This document shows, piece by piece, positions 26,619 through 35,189 of a stretch of 64,000 nucleotides of DNA. Source of the DNA: Rhodospirillaceae bacterium. GTDB lineage: Bacteria; Pseudomonadota; Alphaproteobacteria; Kiloniellales; DSM-21159. The notes beneath the pieces are model-generated. The model did no database searches, was not told the origin of the DNA, and saw only the letters and a program-made list of their open reading frames with translations. Positions within the stretch are counted from its first letter, which is position 1, and every line of letters starts with the position of its first letter. The stretch covers positions 1,240,001 to 1,304,000 of the forward strand of contig CP030885.1 of NCBI GenBank assembly GCA_006969625.1, written 5' to 3'. Position numbers and translations under genes: made by a program.

Positions 26619-26662
26619 GTCCCGAGTGCCCCCGCGCGTGCTCAGTCCGTCCCGTGCGGACC

Positions 26663-27778
26663 CTAGCCTGCCTTGAGGTCCTGCTCCAGGCCGTGCAGGG
26701 CGAGGCGCTGGAGCTGGCGGCTGCGGAACAGCACCATCTCGCGCCAGTCCAGGTCGTCGGGGGCGAAGTGGTCCTTGATCGCCTGCTTGATCCCCTGCGT
26801 CTCGGAGTCGTCCCAGTCGACGTTTCGGGTGTTGTGCAGCCAGTGGTCGGCGCGCAACACCTGCAAACCGTTGACAGGCGGGAAGGTGCCGTACTCGACG
26901 GCGACGAAGCTGACCCGGTCGCCGAGCATGCGCTCCCAGCCATAGTCCGCGAGACCGGTCTTGGGGACCGAGGAGGAGGTGCCGAGCCGCGGTTGGGTCA
27001 CCGAGCGGCCATACCAGCGCTTGGCACGCTCGACATTGGTCGACCCCGGCGTGTGGTCGCTGATCGGCTCGCCATAGCCGAAGGGGCCGAGACCGGTGTG
27101 GTAGTCGAGCACCGCGACCAGGTCGCGCTCGGCCAGCTTCCAACGCGCGACCACAGCCTCGAGCGTCTTGCGCGCGTGAGTCGACCCGGTGCCGCCGTAG
27201 AACATGCCGCCGGCATGCACGTACTGCCCGGCGGCGCGCGCCAACATCAGGCCGGTGTCGCCGTGCCGCTCCCGGTAGGCGTCGATCGCCGCGTCGGCCC
27301 GGGCCAGAGTTTCCGGGTCGAGGCTGGCGGGCACCAGATGGTCCTTGAGCTCTTCGTAGCCGGGATTCTCCGGCAGCGGCTCGGCGAAGTCGACGAAGTT
27401 GCGGTTGAGGTCGACGCCCTCCTCGGTCACCCGGCGCAGCCAGGCGAAGCCGAAGGGGTTGATGGCGTTCACGCAGAGCACGGCGGTGTCGCCGTGCAGC
27501 CGCTCCGGACCGCCGGCGCGCAGCCAGTCGAGGATCGCCGCCGAGCCGGGAAAGCCCTCGACCCCGTGGGTGGCGCTGACCAGCACCAGGACGCCGCGCG
27601 CCTCTTGGGGCCCGAACCAGGCGACGTCGGTGGCCAGGTCCTCGCCCTTGGGTCCCTTGTGCGGATTGTCGAAGGCGACCGGCCGGACGCCGTGGTCCTT
27701 GCAGGCCTGCACGAACTTCTCGCGCGCCGTGGCGTAGTCGTCGGAAAAGCAGGTCTGGGCGGCGAACAGTAGGTCCAT
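26663..27778 (-). CDS. DUF2817 / M14-type zinc carboxypeptidase-like protein
   Basis: This 371-residue soluble protein of the DUF2817 group is related to M14 metallocarboxypeptidases. Visible are SATHGVEGFPGSAA (first zinc ligand H, then E), NAINPFGFAWLRRVTEEGVDLNRNF (substrate-site Arg and Asn) and VLDYHTGLGPFGYGE (third zinc ligand H). VEYGTFPP is the candidate for the catalytic Glu strand. The start at 27778 is preferred to 27820 because GAGGAT lies nine bases before it. It lies 44 bases upstream of the BASS transporter gene on the same strand. Its substrate is unknown. Confidence 0.85.
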   Translation of the reverse strand: MDLLFAAQTCFSDDYATAREKFVQACKDHGVRPVAFDNPHKGPKGEDLATDVAWFGPQEARGVLVLVSATHGVEGFPGSAAILDWLRAGGPERLHGDTAVLCVNAINPFGFAWLRRVTEEGVDLNRNFVDFAEPLPENPGYEELKDHLVPASLDPETLARADAAIDAYRERHGDTGLMLARAAGQYVHAGGMFYGGTGSTHARKTLEAVVARWKLAERDLVAVLDYHTGLGPFGYGEPISDHTPGSTNVERAKRWYGRSVTQPRLGTSSSVPKTGLADYGWERMLGDRVSFVAVEYGTFPPVNGLQVLRADHWLHNTRNVDWDDSETQGIKQAIKDHFAPDDLDWREMVLFRSRQLQRLALHGLEQDLKAG

Positions 27779-27853
27779 CGCGGGGGGATCCTCGGCCAGG
27801 GGCGGTGGGAGGCGCTTCATACGCCCGTGTCGGTCCGGCCGTCCAGCCGCCCG

Positions 27854-28537
27854 CTATCGTGCTGCCTGCTGTGCGCCGGTCGGCCGCGTGTCGGCGATCT
27901 CGCGGATCATCTTGGCCAGGATGGCGCGTCGGAAGGACTCGTCCCGGTCGGCGGTCATCACGAAGGCGCCGAAGCCGCCGATCACGGAGATGGTGTAGTG
28001 GTCGGCCAGCGGCATGCCGCCCGGGCCCCGGTAGCCGCCGCCGGGGCTGCGAAGGACCAGCGCGTTGATGGTGATGCCGTCCAGCACCGCCTCGTCGCGC
28101 GCCACCTCGACCGGCCGGCCGCCGCGCTGCGGCCCGTCGCCGGAGACGTCGATGACCTTGCGCTCGCCCTCGAAGTCGTTGCCTCGGATGAGGCTCGCCG
28201 AATAGTCGATGGCCCCGGAGATCGAGTTCCAGCCGCGCGCTGCGCGCGGACGGGTGCGCAGCTCCTGCGCGAAGGCGGCGGCGGAGTCCGCGCCGTCGAT
28301 CATGCGCCAATCGACGATGGTGTGCTGGGAATCGGCGGCGCCCCACTCGACGTAGGCGACGGCGATGCGGCCGAGCGAGCCGGCAGCGATCGAGCCCAGC
28401 ACGTCGGGATGGGTGATCGCCGCCGCGTAGCCCTCGCGCTGGAGCTGAAGCTCCTGGTCGTCGATCGAACCGGAGCCGTCGGCGGCCAGCACCAACTCCA
28501 GGTCGACCGCGACCTGCGCCGCCGCGGGCGCCGGCAC
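27854..28537 (-). CDS. DUF1194 (von Willebrand A-like) exported protein; start codon uncertain
   Basis: The protein has a VWA-like fold: VDLELVLAADGSGSIDDQEL carries a MIDAS DxSxS-type motif, followed by VIDVSGDGPQRGG, as in DUF1194 proteins. The listed start is the GTG at 28537, giving 227 residues, but it cuts off an evident signal peptide. Upstream in the same frame, bases 28538-28612 encode a Q-G-L-G-R-R-I-A-G-L-A-I-G-L-A-L-G stretch, and the frame is open to a stop at 28634-28636 with no ATG, GTG or TTG. A CTG at 28612, overlapping the end of the DUF465 gene, may be the true start. It is exported if so. Confidence 0.75.
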   Translation of the reverse strand: MPAPAAAQVAVDLELVLAADGSGSIDDQELQLQREGYAAAITHPDVLGSIAAGSLGRIAVAYVEWGAADSQHTIVDWRMIDGADSAAAFAQELRTRPRAARGWNSISGAIDYSASLIRGNDFEGERKVIDVSGDGPQRGGRPVEVARDEAVLDGITINALVLRSPGGGYRGPGGMPLADHYTISVIGGFGAFVMTADRDESFRRAILAKMIREIADTRPTGAQQAAR

Positions 28538-28604
28538 GTAGGCCGCTCCAAGCGCCAGACCGATGGCCAGACCGGCGATGCGGCGGCCGAGACCCTGCAG
28601 CGCG

Positions 28605-28859
28605 CTAGGCAGCGGAGGTCTCGTGCTTGCGGATCATCTGGAACAGCTCGTCCTTCAGCGCCAGACGCTTGCGCTTGAGCTCCTCGGCGTGCTCGTCGCT
28701 GACCGTCTCGATCTCCTGCTCGGCGCGGCGGATCTGTTTGTCCACCGCATGGTACTCCTCGAAAAGGCGGGCGAAGTGGTTGTCGCTGGTTTTCAGCGCG
28801 TGGATGGTCTCGCGGTGGTCGGGCAGTTCGTGCAGCAGATCGTGGTGCTCGCCGTACAT
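28605..28859 (-). CDS. DUF465 (YdcH-like) small coiled-coil protein
   Basis: This 84-residue, highly charged, all-helical protein matches the DUF465/YdcH family, with a pattern of H-H-x-L, then F-x-x-L-x-x-E-Y-H-x-v-D-k-x-I, and K-R-x-R-L-x-L-K-D-E near the end (LKRKRLALKDEL). Family function is not established. Its stop lies at 28605, inside the probable 5' coding part of the DUF1194 gene, so translational coupling is likely. Confidence 0.88.
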   Translation of the reverse strand: MYGEHHDLLHELPDHRETIHALKTSDNHFARLFEEYHAVDKQIRRAEQEIETVSDEHAEELKRKRLALKDELFQMIRKHETSAA

Positions 28860-28935
28860 GTGGCTTCCTCTAGAGGCTCTGTCTGAGGGCAGGTCGCCCG
28901 ACGCGAAGCCTCGCAGGACGGCGGCGGCCCCGGCC

Positions 28936-28949
28936 TTGACCTAGGTCAG
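28936..28949 (+). promoter_or_regulatory. FNR/FixK-like site upstream of the formate dehydrogenase gene set
   Basis: TTGAC-CTAG-GTCAG matches the CRP/FNR-family consensus TTGAC/T-N4-A/GTCAA at all but the last base and contains the perfect palindrome TGACCTAGGTCA (28937-28948). It lies about 136 bases before the DUF3305 start and 77 bases before the divergent DUF465 gene. Control by an FnrL/FixK-type oxygen-responsive regulator would suit formate dehydrogenase genes. No clear -10 box was located. Confidence 0.5.
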
Positions 28950-29084
28950 GCCACGCTGCGGCCGGCGTGCAAGTCCGCACTATTCGTACGGATGACGCCG
29001 ACGCCGCTGCGGCCTATGTTCGAGGACAAAGCAACGGCTGCCGGCCCGATGCAGGCGGTGGCCGCAGGAGGGACGAAGCCGCCG

Positions 29085-29618
29085 ATGACCGAGATCAAGG
29101 ACTCGGTGCCGCTGGGCGTGGTGCTGGAAAAGCGCGCCGTCGCCCACCGTTGGATCAAGCATGCTTGGCGTCCGGTCGCCGTGATCCCCGGCGCGCCGGC
29201 GCTCGATCCCAAGGGGCCCTGGCGGAGCCTGAAATCGGGCGAGGGCGAGCAGGGCGCCTGGGAGCGCTTCCACGCCGGCACCCTGAGTTGCCAGCTCTTC
29301 CGCAAGGAAACCGAGGGCTACAAGGTCAACCTCACCCAGCAGCCGCCGCGGGTCTTCGTGGTGCTGCGCGCCGGCGCCGACCTGGAGGTGGAGCACGACT
29401 GGGTGCCGGTGCACGTCACCGTCTGCCCCTACGAGGCGCAGGACTTCCTCGACAGCGGCGAGGACCTGGTCGAGCCGGTGACCATGCCGCCCGACCTGGT
29501 CGCCTTCGTGCAGGCCTTCGTCGACACCCACCACGTCGACCAGCCCTTCTACAAGCGCAAGCGTAAGCCGCACGATCCGCGCAAGGTCGGCTTCGGCAAG
29601 AGATCGGACCATGGCTGA
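29085..29618 (+). CDS. DUF3305 protein (formate dehydrogenase cluster accessory)
   Basis: This 177-residue protein is of the DUF3305 type, with the diagnostic start SVPLGVVLEKRAVAHRWIKH-AWRPVAVIPG. The family sits next to DUF3306 and formate dehydrogenase genes in many proteobacteria and has no defined function, though it has been labelled as linked to molybdopterin-guanine dinucleotide. The frame is open further upstream to 28992; 29085 was chosen because AGGAGGG lies 12 bases before it and conserved sequence starts at once. It overlaps the DUF3306 gene by 8 bases. Cytoplasmic, no signal peptide. Confidence 0.85.
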   Translation: MTEIKDSVPLGVVLEKRAVAHRWIKHAWRPVAVIPGAPALDPKGPWRSLKSGEGEQGAWERFHAGTLSCQLFRKETEGYKVNLTQQPPRVFVVLRAGADLEVEHDWVPVHVTVCPYEAQDFLDSGEDLVEPVTMPPDLVAFVQAFVDTHHVDQPFYKRKRKPHDPRKVGFGKRSDHG

Positions 29619-30360
29619 GGAGGAGGCGAACTTCCTGTCCCGCTGGGCGCGTCGCAAGCAGGCGGTGCGCGAGGCCGAGGCGGCACCGGAGGACTCGGCG
29701 CGCGAGACGGCGCCCGAGACGGCCAGCGTTCCGGCAAGTGCGGAGGCCGACCGACCGCTGACCGAGGAGGAGGTCGCCGCCCTGCCGGATCCCGACACCT
29801 TGGGGCCGGGCGACGACTTCAAGGCCTTCCTGCGCCAGGGCGTACCTGAGGAGCTGAAGCGCCGGGCGCTGCGGCGCCTATGGCGGTCGAACCCCGTGTT
29901 CGGTGTGCTCGACGGGCTCAACGACTACGACCTCAACTACACCGACGCCGCCACCGTGGTGGCCAACCTCAAGACCGTCTTCCAGGTCGGCAAGGGGGTC
30001 GTCCTGCCCGAGGAGGAGGCGGCCGGCCCCACGGCCAGCGGAACTGCGTCCGACGAGCCGGCTTCGGCCTCGCCGGAGCGGCCGGATGCCCGCGCGGAGC
30101 GCGATGCGGCGGATCCCGCGAGCGAAGACCGCACGGGACGGGAAGTTCTGCCTGCGACCGATAAGCCCGACTCCCCAGATGCGGATAGACTGCCAGAGGT
30201 AGCGGCAATCGCCGGCGACACGCGTCTGCCGGGTTTGAGCCTGCAGCGCGAACCGGCGGAAGGTTCCGCTACGGAGCGGTCGCGCGGGCGTGCCGCACAG
30301 CGCCGATGGGGCGGTTTCGCGCCGGTTTCGCAATCCCCCGAACCCGAGGCCGAGGGTTGA
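29611..30360 (+). CDS. DUF3306 protein (formate dehydrogenase cluster accessory)
   Basis: This 249-residue protein has the DUF3306 core: FLSRWARRKQAVREAE at the N-terminus, then LGPGDDFKAFLRQGVPEELKRRALRRLWRSNPVFGVLDGLNDYDLNYTD-like sequence (about 65-115). The last 110 residues are acidic, Ser/Pro/Ala-rich and look disordered, ending in a short basic patch. The family co-occurs with formate dehydrogenases; its role is unknown. The start overlaps the DUF3305 stop, so the two are made together. A weak hairpin followed by TTTT lies downstream near 30535-30556. Confidence 0.85.
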   Translation: MAEEEANFLSRWARRKQAVREAEAAPEDSARETAPETASVPASAEADRPLTEEEVAALPDPDTLGPGDDFKAFLRQGVPEELKRRALRRLWRSNPVFGVLDGLNDYDLNYTDAATVVANLKTVFQVGKGVVLPEEEAAGPTASGTASDEPASASPERPDARAERDAADPASEDRTGREVLPATDKPDSPDADRLPEVAAIAGDTRLPGLSLQREPAEGSATERSRGRAAQRRWGGFAPVSQSPEPEAEG

Positions 30361-30468
30361 ACCGGCAGTGCGGCGGGCGCTGCCGCGCCGCACAGCCGCG
30401 TATGTAGCGGCAGTCGGGCCTTATTTCACAAGCCGTCCGTGTGTTCGCACCTGCAGCAGGTTGTGATG

Positions 30469-30498
30469 TTGACATGACCTGACAGTGGGGCCTCTAAT
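30469..30498 (+). promoter_or_regulatory. Sigma-70-type promoter for the torD-fdh operon
   Basis: TTGACA (30469-30474, perfect -35) and TCTAAT (30493-30498, 5 of 6 for -10) are 18 bases apart. Transcription would begin near 30505 and give a leader of ~136 bases before the TorD-like gene. A CTGCAGCAG segment lies just upstream. This separates the membrane formate dehydrogenase operon from the DUF3305/3306 pair. Confidence 0.65.
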
Positions 30499-30640
30499 TC
30501 ATCCGAACGAAACAAGAAAAAGCCCCGACAAATCTGGGGTTTTGCGGGTCGAAGGCTCGCAGGGGAAAGTGCGCCGGACCAGCTGCCGGGTTGCGCTTCG
30601 TCCATGCGGTTCTCGCTTCCGATCCGTAGGAGGGACCGAT

Positions 30641-31255
30641 TTGGCGCAGGCCGCCGTGACGCACGAGCTGCATTCGATTTCCGAGGAAGACCTCTTGCGG
30701 GCGCAATGGTACGGCCTGCTTGCGCGGCTGCTGGGTGCGCCGCCCGATGCGCCGCTGCTCGACGAACTCGGTCGGCTGGACGGCGGCGACGGCGACCTCG
30801 GCGAAGCGCTCGCCGCGCTGGCACGCGCCGCCAAGGCGAGCGCGCCGGGCGCGGTGAAGCAGGAGTTCTTCGACCTCTTCGTCGGCGTCGGCCAGGGCGA
30901 GTTGGTGCCCTACGGCAGCTACTACTTGACGGGCTTCCTGCACGAAAAGCCCTTGGCCAAGCTGCGCGCCGACATGGCGCGCCTGGGCATCGCGCGCGCC
31001 GACGCGGTGAAGGAGCCGGAGGACGGCATCGCCTCGGAGCTGGAGATGATGGCCGGGCTGATCACCGGCGCCTTCGGGCAGACGGCGGAGCTCGCCACCC
31101 AGCGGCAGTTCTTCGACACCCACATCGCGGTCTGGGCGCCCCGGTTCTTCGAGGACCTGGAGGCGGCGCAGAACGCACGCTTCTACATGCCGGTCGGCAC
31201 CCTCGGCCGCCTGTTCATGGCGATCGAGGCGCAGGCCTTCGAGATGGCCGCCTAG
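30641..31255 (+). CDS. TorD/DmsD-family chaperone for formate dehydrogenase
   Basis: TorD-family chaperones bind the Tat signal of molybdoenzymes and guard cofactor loading. The 204-residue protein has the features DLLRAQWYGLLARLLGAPPD, VKQEFFDLFVGVGQGELVPYGSYYLTGFLHEKPLA, with the Y-x-S-x-Y loop typical of the family, and FFDTHIAVWAPRFFEDLEAA. A TTG start at 30641 is proposed because AGGAGGG ends six bases before it; an in-frame GTG at 30656 is the alternative. It lies just upstream of the Tat peptide gene and fdhA, its probable client. Confidence 0.88.
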   Translation: MAQAAVTHELHSISEEDLLRAQWYGLLARLLGAPPDAPLLDELGRLDGGDGDLGEALAALARAAKASAPGAVKQEFFDLFVGVGQGELVPYGSYYLTGFLHEKPLAKLRADMARLGIARADAVKEPEDGIASELEMMAGLITGAFGQTAELATQRQFFDTHIAVWAPRFFEDLEAAQNARFYMPVGTLGRLFMAIEAQAFEMAA

Positions 31256-31261
31256 GGGCCA

Positions 31262-31281
31262 GCCGGCGCTTCGGCGCCGGC
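31262..31281. other. 8-bp perfect hairpin with UUCG loop after the TorD-like gene
   Basis: GCCGGCGC-TTCG-GCGCCGGC forms a very stable stem-loop within 7 bases of the stop codon, with no T-run. It may stabilise or process the operon mRNA between the chaperone and the Tat peptide gene rather than end transcription. Confidence 0.6.
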
Positions 31282-31373
31282 GCACGACCCGGGGCCGGCG
31301 CGGCGGGCCCCGCCTGGGACAACCAGACGCCGCGATTGAGTACGGTTCACCACGACTGCAAAAGGTGAAGCCA

Positions 31374-31574
31374 ATGCAGAAGAGCGAGAAGAGCGGGGTC
31401 AACCGTCGCGACTTCTTCCGCACCGCGACCCTCGGGTCGGCGGCGGCGGCGGGAGCCGCGATCGCGTTCGGCTCCGACGAGGCGGAGGCGGCCGAAATGC
31501 CGACGTCGCCTTCGGCGGCTGGCTATCGCGAGACCGCCCACGTGAAGACCTACTACGACCTGGCCAAGTTCTGA
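31374..31574 (+). CDS. Formate dehydrogenase region small Tat-signal protein
   Basis: This 66-residue protein is almost entirely a twin-arginine signal: NRRDFFRTATLGSAAAAGA near residues 10-28, followed by a short tail ending TAHVKTYYDLAKF. It matches the small 'formate dehydrogenase region TAT target' family (TIGR02811), found upstream of Tat-type formate dehydrogenase alpha subunits, of unknown function. ATG at 31374 has AAGGTGA six bases upstream; a GTG at 31365 is possible. It precedes fdhA by 62 bases. Confidence 0.85.
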   Translation: MQKSEKSGVNRRDFFRTATLGSAAAAGAAIAFGSDEAEAAEMPTSPSAAGYRETAHVKTYYDLAKF

Positions 31575-31636
31575 ACGGGCGTACGCCCGAAGGGAACAAG
31601 GCTCTACGTAAAGACGAAAGAACTCAGGAGAGGTCA

Positions 31637-34507
31637 ATGCTCACGAGAAAGACGAATGGGGTTGCGACTGGCCCCCGTTTGTCGAGCGCCCTGTCCGGCA
31701 TAGCCGGCAGCGCGATTGACCGCCGTACCTTCCTGAAGCGTTCCGGTCTCGCCGCCGGCGGCCTCGCCGCGGCCGGGACCCTGACGTTCGGAAAGGTGAA
31801 GAAGGCCTCGGCCGCGGCGCCCGGCGACGGTGCCGTGCAGATCAGGAAGTCGGTCTGCACCCACTGCTCGGTCGGCTGCACCGTGATCGCGGAGGTCCAG
31901 AACGGCGTCTGGACGGGTCAGGAGCCGGGCTGGGACAGCCCCTTCAACCTCGGCGCCCACTGCGCCAAGGGCGCCGCGGTGCGCGAGCACGCGCACGGCG
32001 AGCGCCGCCTCAAGCACCCCACCAAGCTGGTCGACGGCAAGTGGCAGAAGGTCAGCTGGGACGAGGCGATCAACGAGATCGGCGACAAGATGCTGGAGAT
32101 TCGCGAGTCCAGCGGTCCCGACTCGGTCTACTGGCTGGGCTCGGCCAAGCACAACAACGAGCAGGCCTACCTGTTTCGCAAGTTCGCGGCCTTCTGGGGG
32201 ACGAACAACGTCGACCACCAGGCGCGCATCTGTCACTCGACCACGGTCGCGGGTGTTGCCAACACCTGGGGCTACGGCGCGATGACCAACAGCTACAACG
32301 ACATTCACAATTCGCGCGCCATCTTCCTGATCGGCGGCAACCCCGCCGAGGCGCACCCGGTGTCGCTGCAGCACGTGCTGAAGGCCAAGGAGCAGAACAA
32401 CGCCCCGCTGATCGTGCTCGATCCGCGCTTCACCCGCACCGCGGCCCACGCCGACGAGTTCGTCCGCTTCCGCCCCGGCACGGACGTCGCGCTGATCTGG
32501 GGCATCATGTGGCACATCTTCGAGAACGGCTGGGAGGACAAGGAGTTCATCCGCCAGCGCGTCTGGGGGATGGACCAGATCAAGGCCGAGATCGCCAAGT
32601 GGACGCCTGAGGAGACCGAGCGCGTGACCGGCGTGCCGGGCTCGCAGCTCAAGCGGGTCGCCCGCACCCTGGCGAACAACCGTCCCTTCACCATCATCTG
32701 GTGCATGGGCGGCACCCAGCACACCAACGGCAACAACAACACCCGCGCCTACTGTGCGCTGGGCCTGTCGCTGGGCGTGATCGGCACCTCGGGTGGCGGC
32801 ACCAACATCTTCCGCGGCCACGACAACGTGCAGGGCGCCACCGACCTGGGCGTGCTCTGCCACACGCTGCCGGGCTACTATGGCCTGAAGGCCGGCTCCT
32901 GGAAGCACTGGGCGCGCGTCTGGGACGTCGACTACGAGTACCTGAAGGGGCAGTTCGCCAGCCAGGATCTGATGGAGGCGGCCGGCGTGCCGGTCTCCCG
33001 CTGGTTCGACCTGGCGCTCGAAGCCAAGGAGAACCTGGACCAGCCGGACAACCTGCGGGCCATGGTCTTCTGGGGTCACGCGCCGAACTCGCAGACCCGC
33101 CTGCCCGACATGCAGAAGGCGATGAAGAAACTCGATCTCCTGGTGGTGATCGATCCCTTCCCGACGATGACGGCCGTGATGCACGACCGCACCGACGGCG
33201 TCTACCTGCTGCCGGCGACGACGCAGTTCGAGACCTACGGCTCGGTGACCGCCTCGAACCGCTCGATCCAGTGGCGCGAGAAGGTGATCGACCCGCTGTT
33301 CGAGTCGAAGACGGACCACGAGATCGCCTACCTGTTCGCTCGGAAGTTCGGCTTCGCCGACGAGATGTTCAAGCACATCGCCGTCGAGGGGACCGAGCCG
33401 TCGATCGAAGATACGCTGCGCGAGATCAACAGCGGCATGTGGACGATCGGCTACACAGGGCAGTCGCCGGAGCGCCTGAAGCTGCACATGCAGCACCAGA
33501 CCACCTTCGACAAGACCACCCTGCAGGCCAAGGGCGGCCCGGCCGACGGCGACTACTACGGCCTGCCCTGGCCGTGCTGGGGCACGGCGGAGATGGGCCA
33601 CCCGGGCACGCCGAACCTCTACGACACCTCCAAGCCGGTCGCCGAGGGCGGCCTGTGCTTCCGCGCCCGCTTCGGCGTGGAGCGCGACGGCGACAACCTG
33701 CTCGCCGAGGGCAGCTACCCCGTCGGCTCGGAGATCACCGACGGCTACCCCGAGTTCACGATGGCCATGCTCAAGGAGCTGGGTTGGGATTCCGACCTGA
33801 CGTCCGAGGAGCGCCAGGCCATCGAGGCCGTCGCCGGCGACAAGACGAACTGGAAGACCGACCTTTCCGGCGGCATCCAGCGCGTCGCGATCAAGCACGG
33901 CTGCGCGCCCTTCGGCAATGCCAAGGCCCGCGCCGTGGTGTGGAACTTCCCGGATCCGGTGCCGCTGCACCGCGAGCCGCTCTACACCAGCCGTCGCGAT
34001 CTGGTCGCCGACTACCCGACCTACGAGGACCGTCGGATGTACCGTCTGCCGATCCTCTACAAGTCGATCCAGGAGAAGGACTTCTCCCAGGACTACCCGA
34101 TCATCCTGACGTCGGGTCGACTGGTCGAGTACGAGGGCGGCGGCGACGAGACCCGCTCCAACCCTTGGCTGGCCGAGCTCCAGCAGGACATGTTCGTCGA
34201 GATCCACCCGGTGGACGCCAACAACCAGGGCATCCAGGACGGGCAGATGGTCTGGGTGCACGGTCCCGAGGGCGCCAAGGTCAAGGTCAAGGCCATGGTG
34301 ACCGAACGTGTGGGCCGGGGCGTCGCCTTCATGCCCTTCCACTTCGGCGGCCATTGGCAGGGCGAGGACCAGCGGCATCTCTATCCCGCCGGCGCCGACC
34401 CCTACGTGCTCGGCGAAGCGACGAACACGGCACAGACCTACGGCTACGACTCGGTCACCAACATGCAGGAGACCAAGGCCACGCTGTGCCGGATCGAGCC
34501 GGCGTAA
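31637..34507 (+). CDS. fdhA: Formate dehydrogenase, catalytic alpha subunit (periplasmic, Cys type)
   Basis: This 956-residue bis-MGD enzyme oxidises formate to CO2. It carries a Tat signal with R29-R30-T-F-L-K, so it folds with cofactor before export. A [4Fe-4S] cluster is bound by C74, C77, C81 and C109 (VCTHCSVGC, AHCAKG). The active site has C199-H200 (ARICHSTTV), that is cysteine in place of the selenocysteine of E. coli FdnG. Cofactor-binding segments such as LIGGNPAEAHPVSL and VLDPRFTRTAAHADEF and the C-terminal molybdopterin domain (ILTSGRLVEYEGGG) follow. AGGAGAGG precedes the ATG. It partners the next genes (beta and cytochrome b). The metal could be Mo or W, given tupBCA. Confidence 0.95.
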   Translation: MLTRKTNGVATGPRLSSALSGIAGSAIDRRTFLKRSGLAAGGLAAAGTLTFGKVKKASAAAPGDGAVQIRKSVCTHCSVGCTVIAEVQNGVWTGQEPGWDSPFNLGAHCAKGAAVREHAHGERRLKHPTKLVDGKWQKVSWDEAINEIGDKMLEIRESSGPDSVYWLGSAKHNNEQAYLFRKFAAFWGTNNVDHQARICHSTTVAGVANTWGYGAMTNSYNDIHNSRAIFLIGGNPAEAHPVSLQHVLKAKEQNNAPLIVLDPRFTRTAAHADEFVRFRPGTDVALIWGIMWHIFENGWEDKEFIRQRVWGMDQIKAEIAKWTPEETERVTGVPGSQLKRVARTLANNRPFTIIWCMGGTQHTNGNNNTRAYCALGLSLGVIGTSGGGTNIFRGHDNVQGATDLGVLCHTLPGYYGLKAGSWKHWARVWDVDYEYLKGQFASQDLMEAAGVPVSRWFDLALEAKENLDQPDNLRAMVFWGHAPNSQTRLPDMQKAMKKLDLLVVIDPFPTMTAVMHDRTDGVYLLPATTQFETYGSVTASNRSIQWREKVIDPLFESKTDHEIAYLFARKFGFADEMFKHIAVEGTEPSIEDTLREINSGMWTIGYTGQSPERLKLHMQHQTTFDKTTLQAKGGPADGDYYGLPWPCWGTAEMGHPGTPNLYDTSKPVAEGGLCFRARFGVERDGDNLLAEGSYPVGSEITDGYPEFTMAMLKELGWDSDLTSEERQAIEAVAGDKTNWKTDLSGGIQRVAIKHGCAPFGNAKARAVVWNFPDPVPLHREPLYTSRRDLVADYPTYEDRRMYRLPILYKSIQEKDFSQDYPIILTSGRLVEYEGGGDETRSNPWLAELQQDMFVEIHPVDANNQGIQDGQMVWVHGPEGAKVKVKAMVTERVGRGVAFMPFHFGGHWQGEDQRHLYPAGADPYVLGEATNTAQTYGYDSVTNMQETKATLCRIEPA

Positions 34508-34531
34508 GGGCCTGAGGGAGGATAAAGTCAG

Positions 34532-35128
34532 ATGGCAAGGATGAAGTTCCTCTGTGACGCCGAGCGCTGCATCGAGTGCAACGCCTGCGTCACGGCCTGC
34601 AAGAACGAGCACGAGGTGCCCTGGGGCGTGAACCGCCGCCGTGTCGTCACGATCAACGACGGCAAGCCCGGCGAGCGCTCGATCTCGGTGGCCTGCATGC
34701 ACTGCTCCGACGCGCCGTGCATGGCGGTCTGCCCGGTCGACTGCTTCTACCAGACCGACGAGGGCGTGGTTCTGCACTCCAAGGACCTGTGCATCGGCTG
34801 CGGCTACTGCTTCTACGCGTGCCCCTTCGGCGCGCCGCAGTATCCGCAGGCGGGCAACTTCGGCAGCCGGGGCAAGATGGACAAGTGCACCTTCTGCGCC
34901 GGCGGCCCCGAGGCGAACAACTCCGTCGAGGAGTTCGCCAAGTACGGCCGCAACCGCCTGGCCGAGGGCAAACTCCCGCTGTGCGCGGAGATGTGCTCGA
35001 CCAAGGCGCTGCTCGCCGGCGACGGGGACACGGTCGCGGACATCTACCGCGAGCGCGTCGTTGCCCGTGGCTTCGGCTCCGGCGCTTGGGGCTGGGGCAC
35101 GGCCTACGAGCAGAAGAGCGGCTCCTGA
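34532..35128 (+). CDS. fdhB: Formate dehydrogenase, iron-sulfur beta subunit
   Basis: This 198-residue electron-transfer subunit binds four [4Fe-4S] clusters. Cys groups are visible at CIECNACVTACKNE, CMHCSDAPCMAVCPVDCF, CIGCGYCFYACPFGAP, and CTFCAGG with the later CAEMC. It passes electrons from FdhA to the cytochrome b. Unlike E. coli FdnH it has no C-terminal membrane helix, as in shorter alphaproteobacterial forms. It lies 24 bases after fdhA. A strong hairpin at 35190-35221 follows. Confidence 0.94.
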   Translation: MARMKFLCDAERCIECNACVTACKNEHEVPWGVNRRRVVTINDGKPGERSISVACMHCSDAPCMAVCPVDCFYQTDEGVVLHSKDLCIGCGYCFYACPFGAPQYPQAGNFGSRGKMDKCTFCAGGPEANNSVEEFAKYGRNRLAEGKLPLCAEMCSTKALLAGDGDTVADIYRERVVARGFGSGAWGWGTAYEQKSGS

Positions 35129-35189
35129 TCGCCCCTCTGCCAGAGGCGTGGGGCCGGCCGGACCGGTCGGTCCCCCTTCGCTGAAGGAC

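Noticed and set aside
28992-29084. Upstream extension of the DUF3305 gene to an ATG at 28992
   Set aside because: It has no ribosome site, the added residues are not family-like, and a strong AGGAGGG points to 29085.
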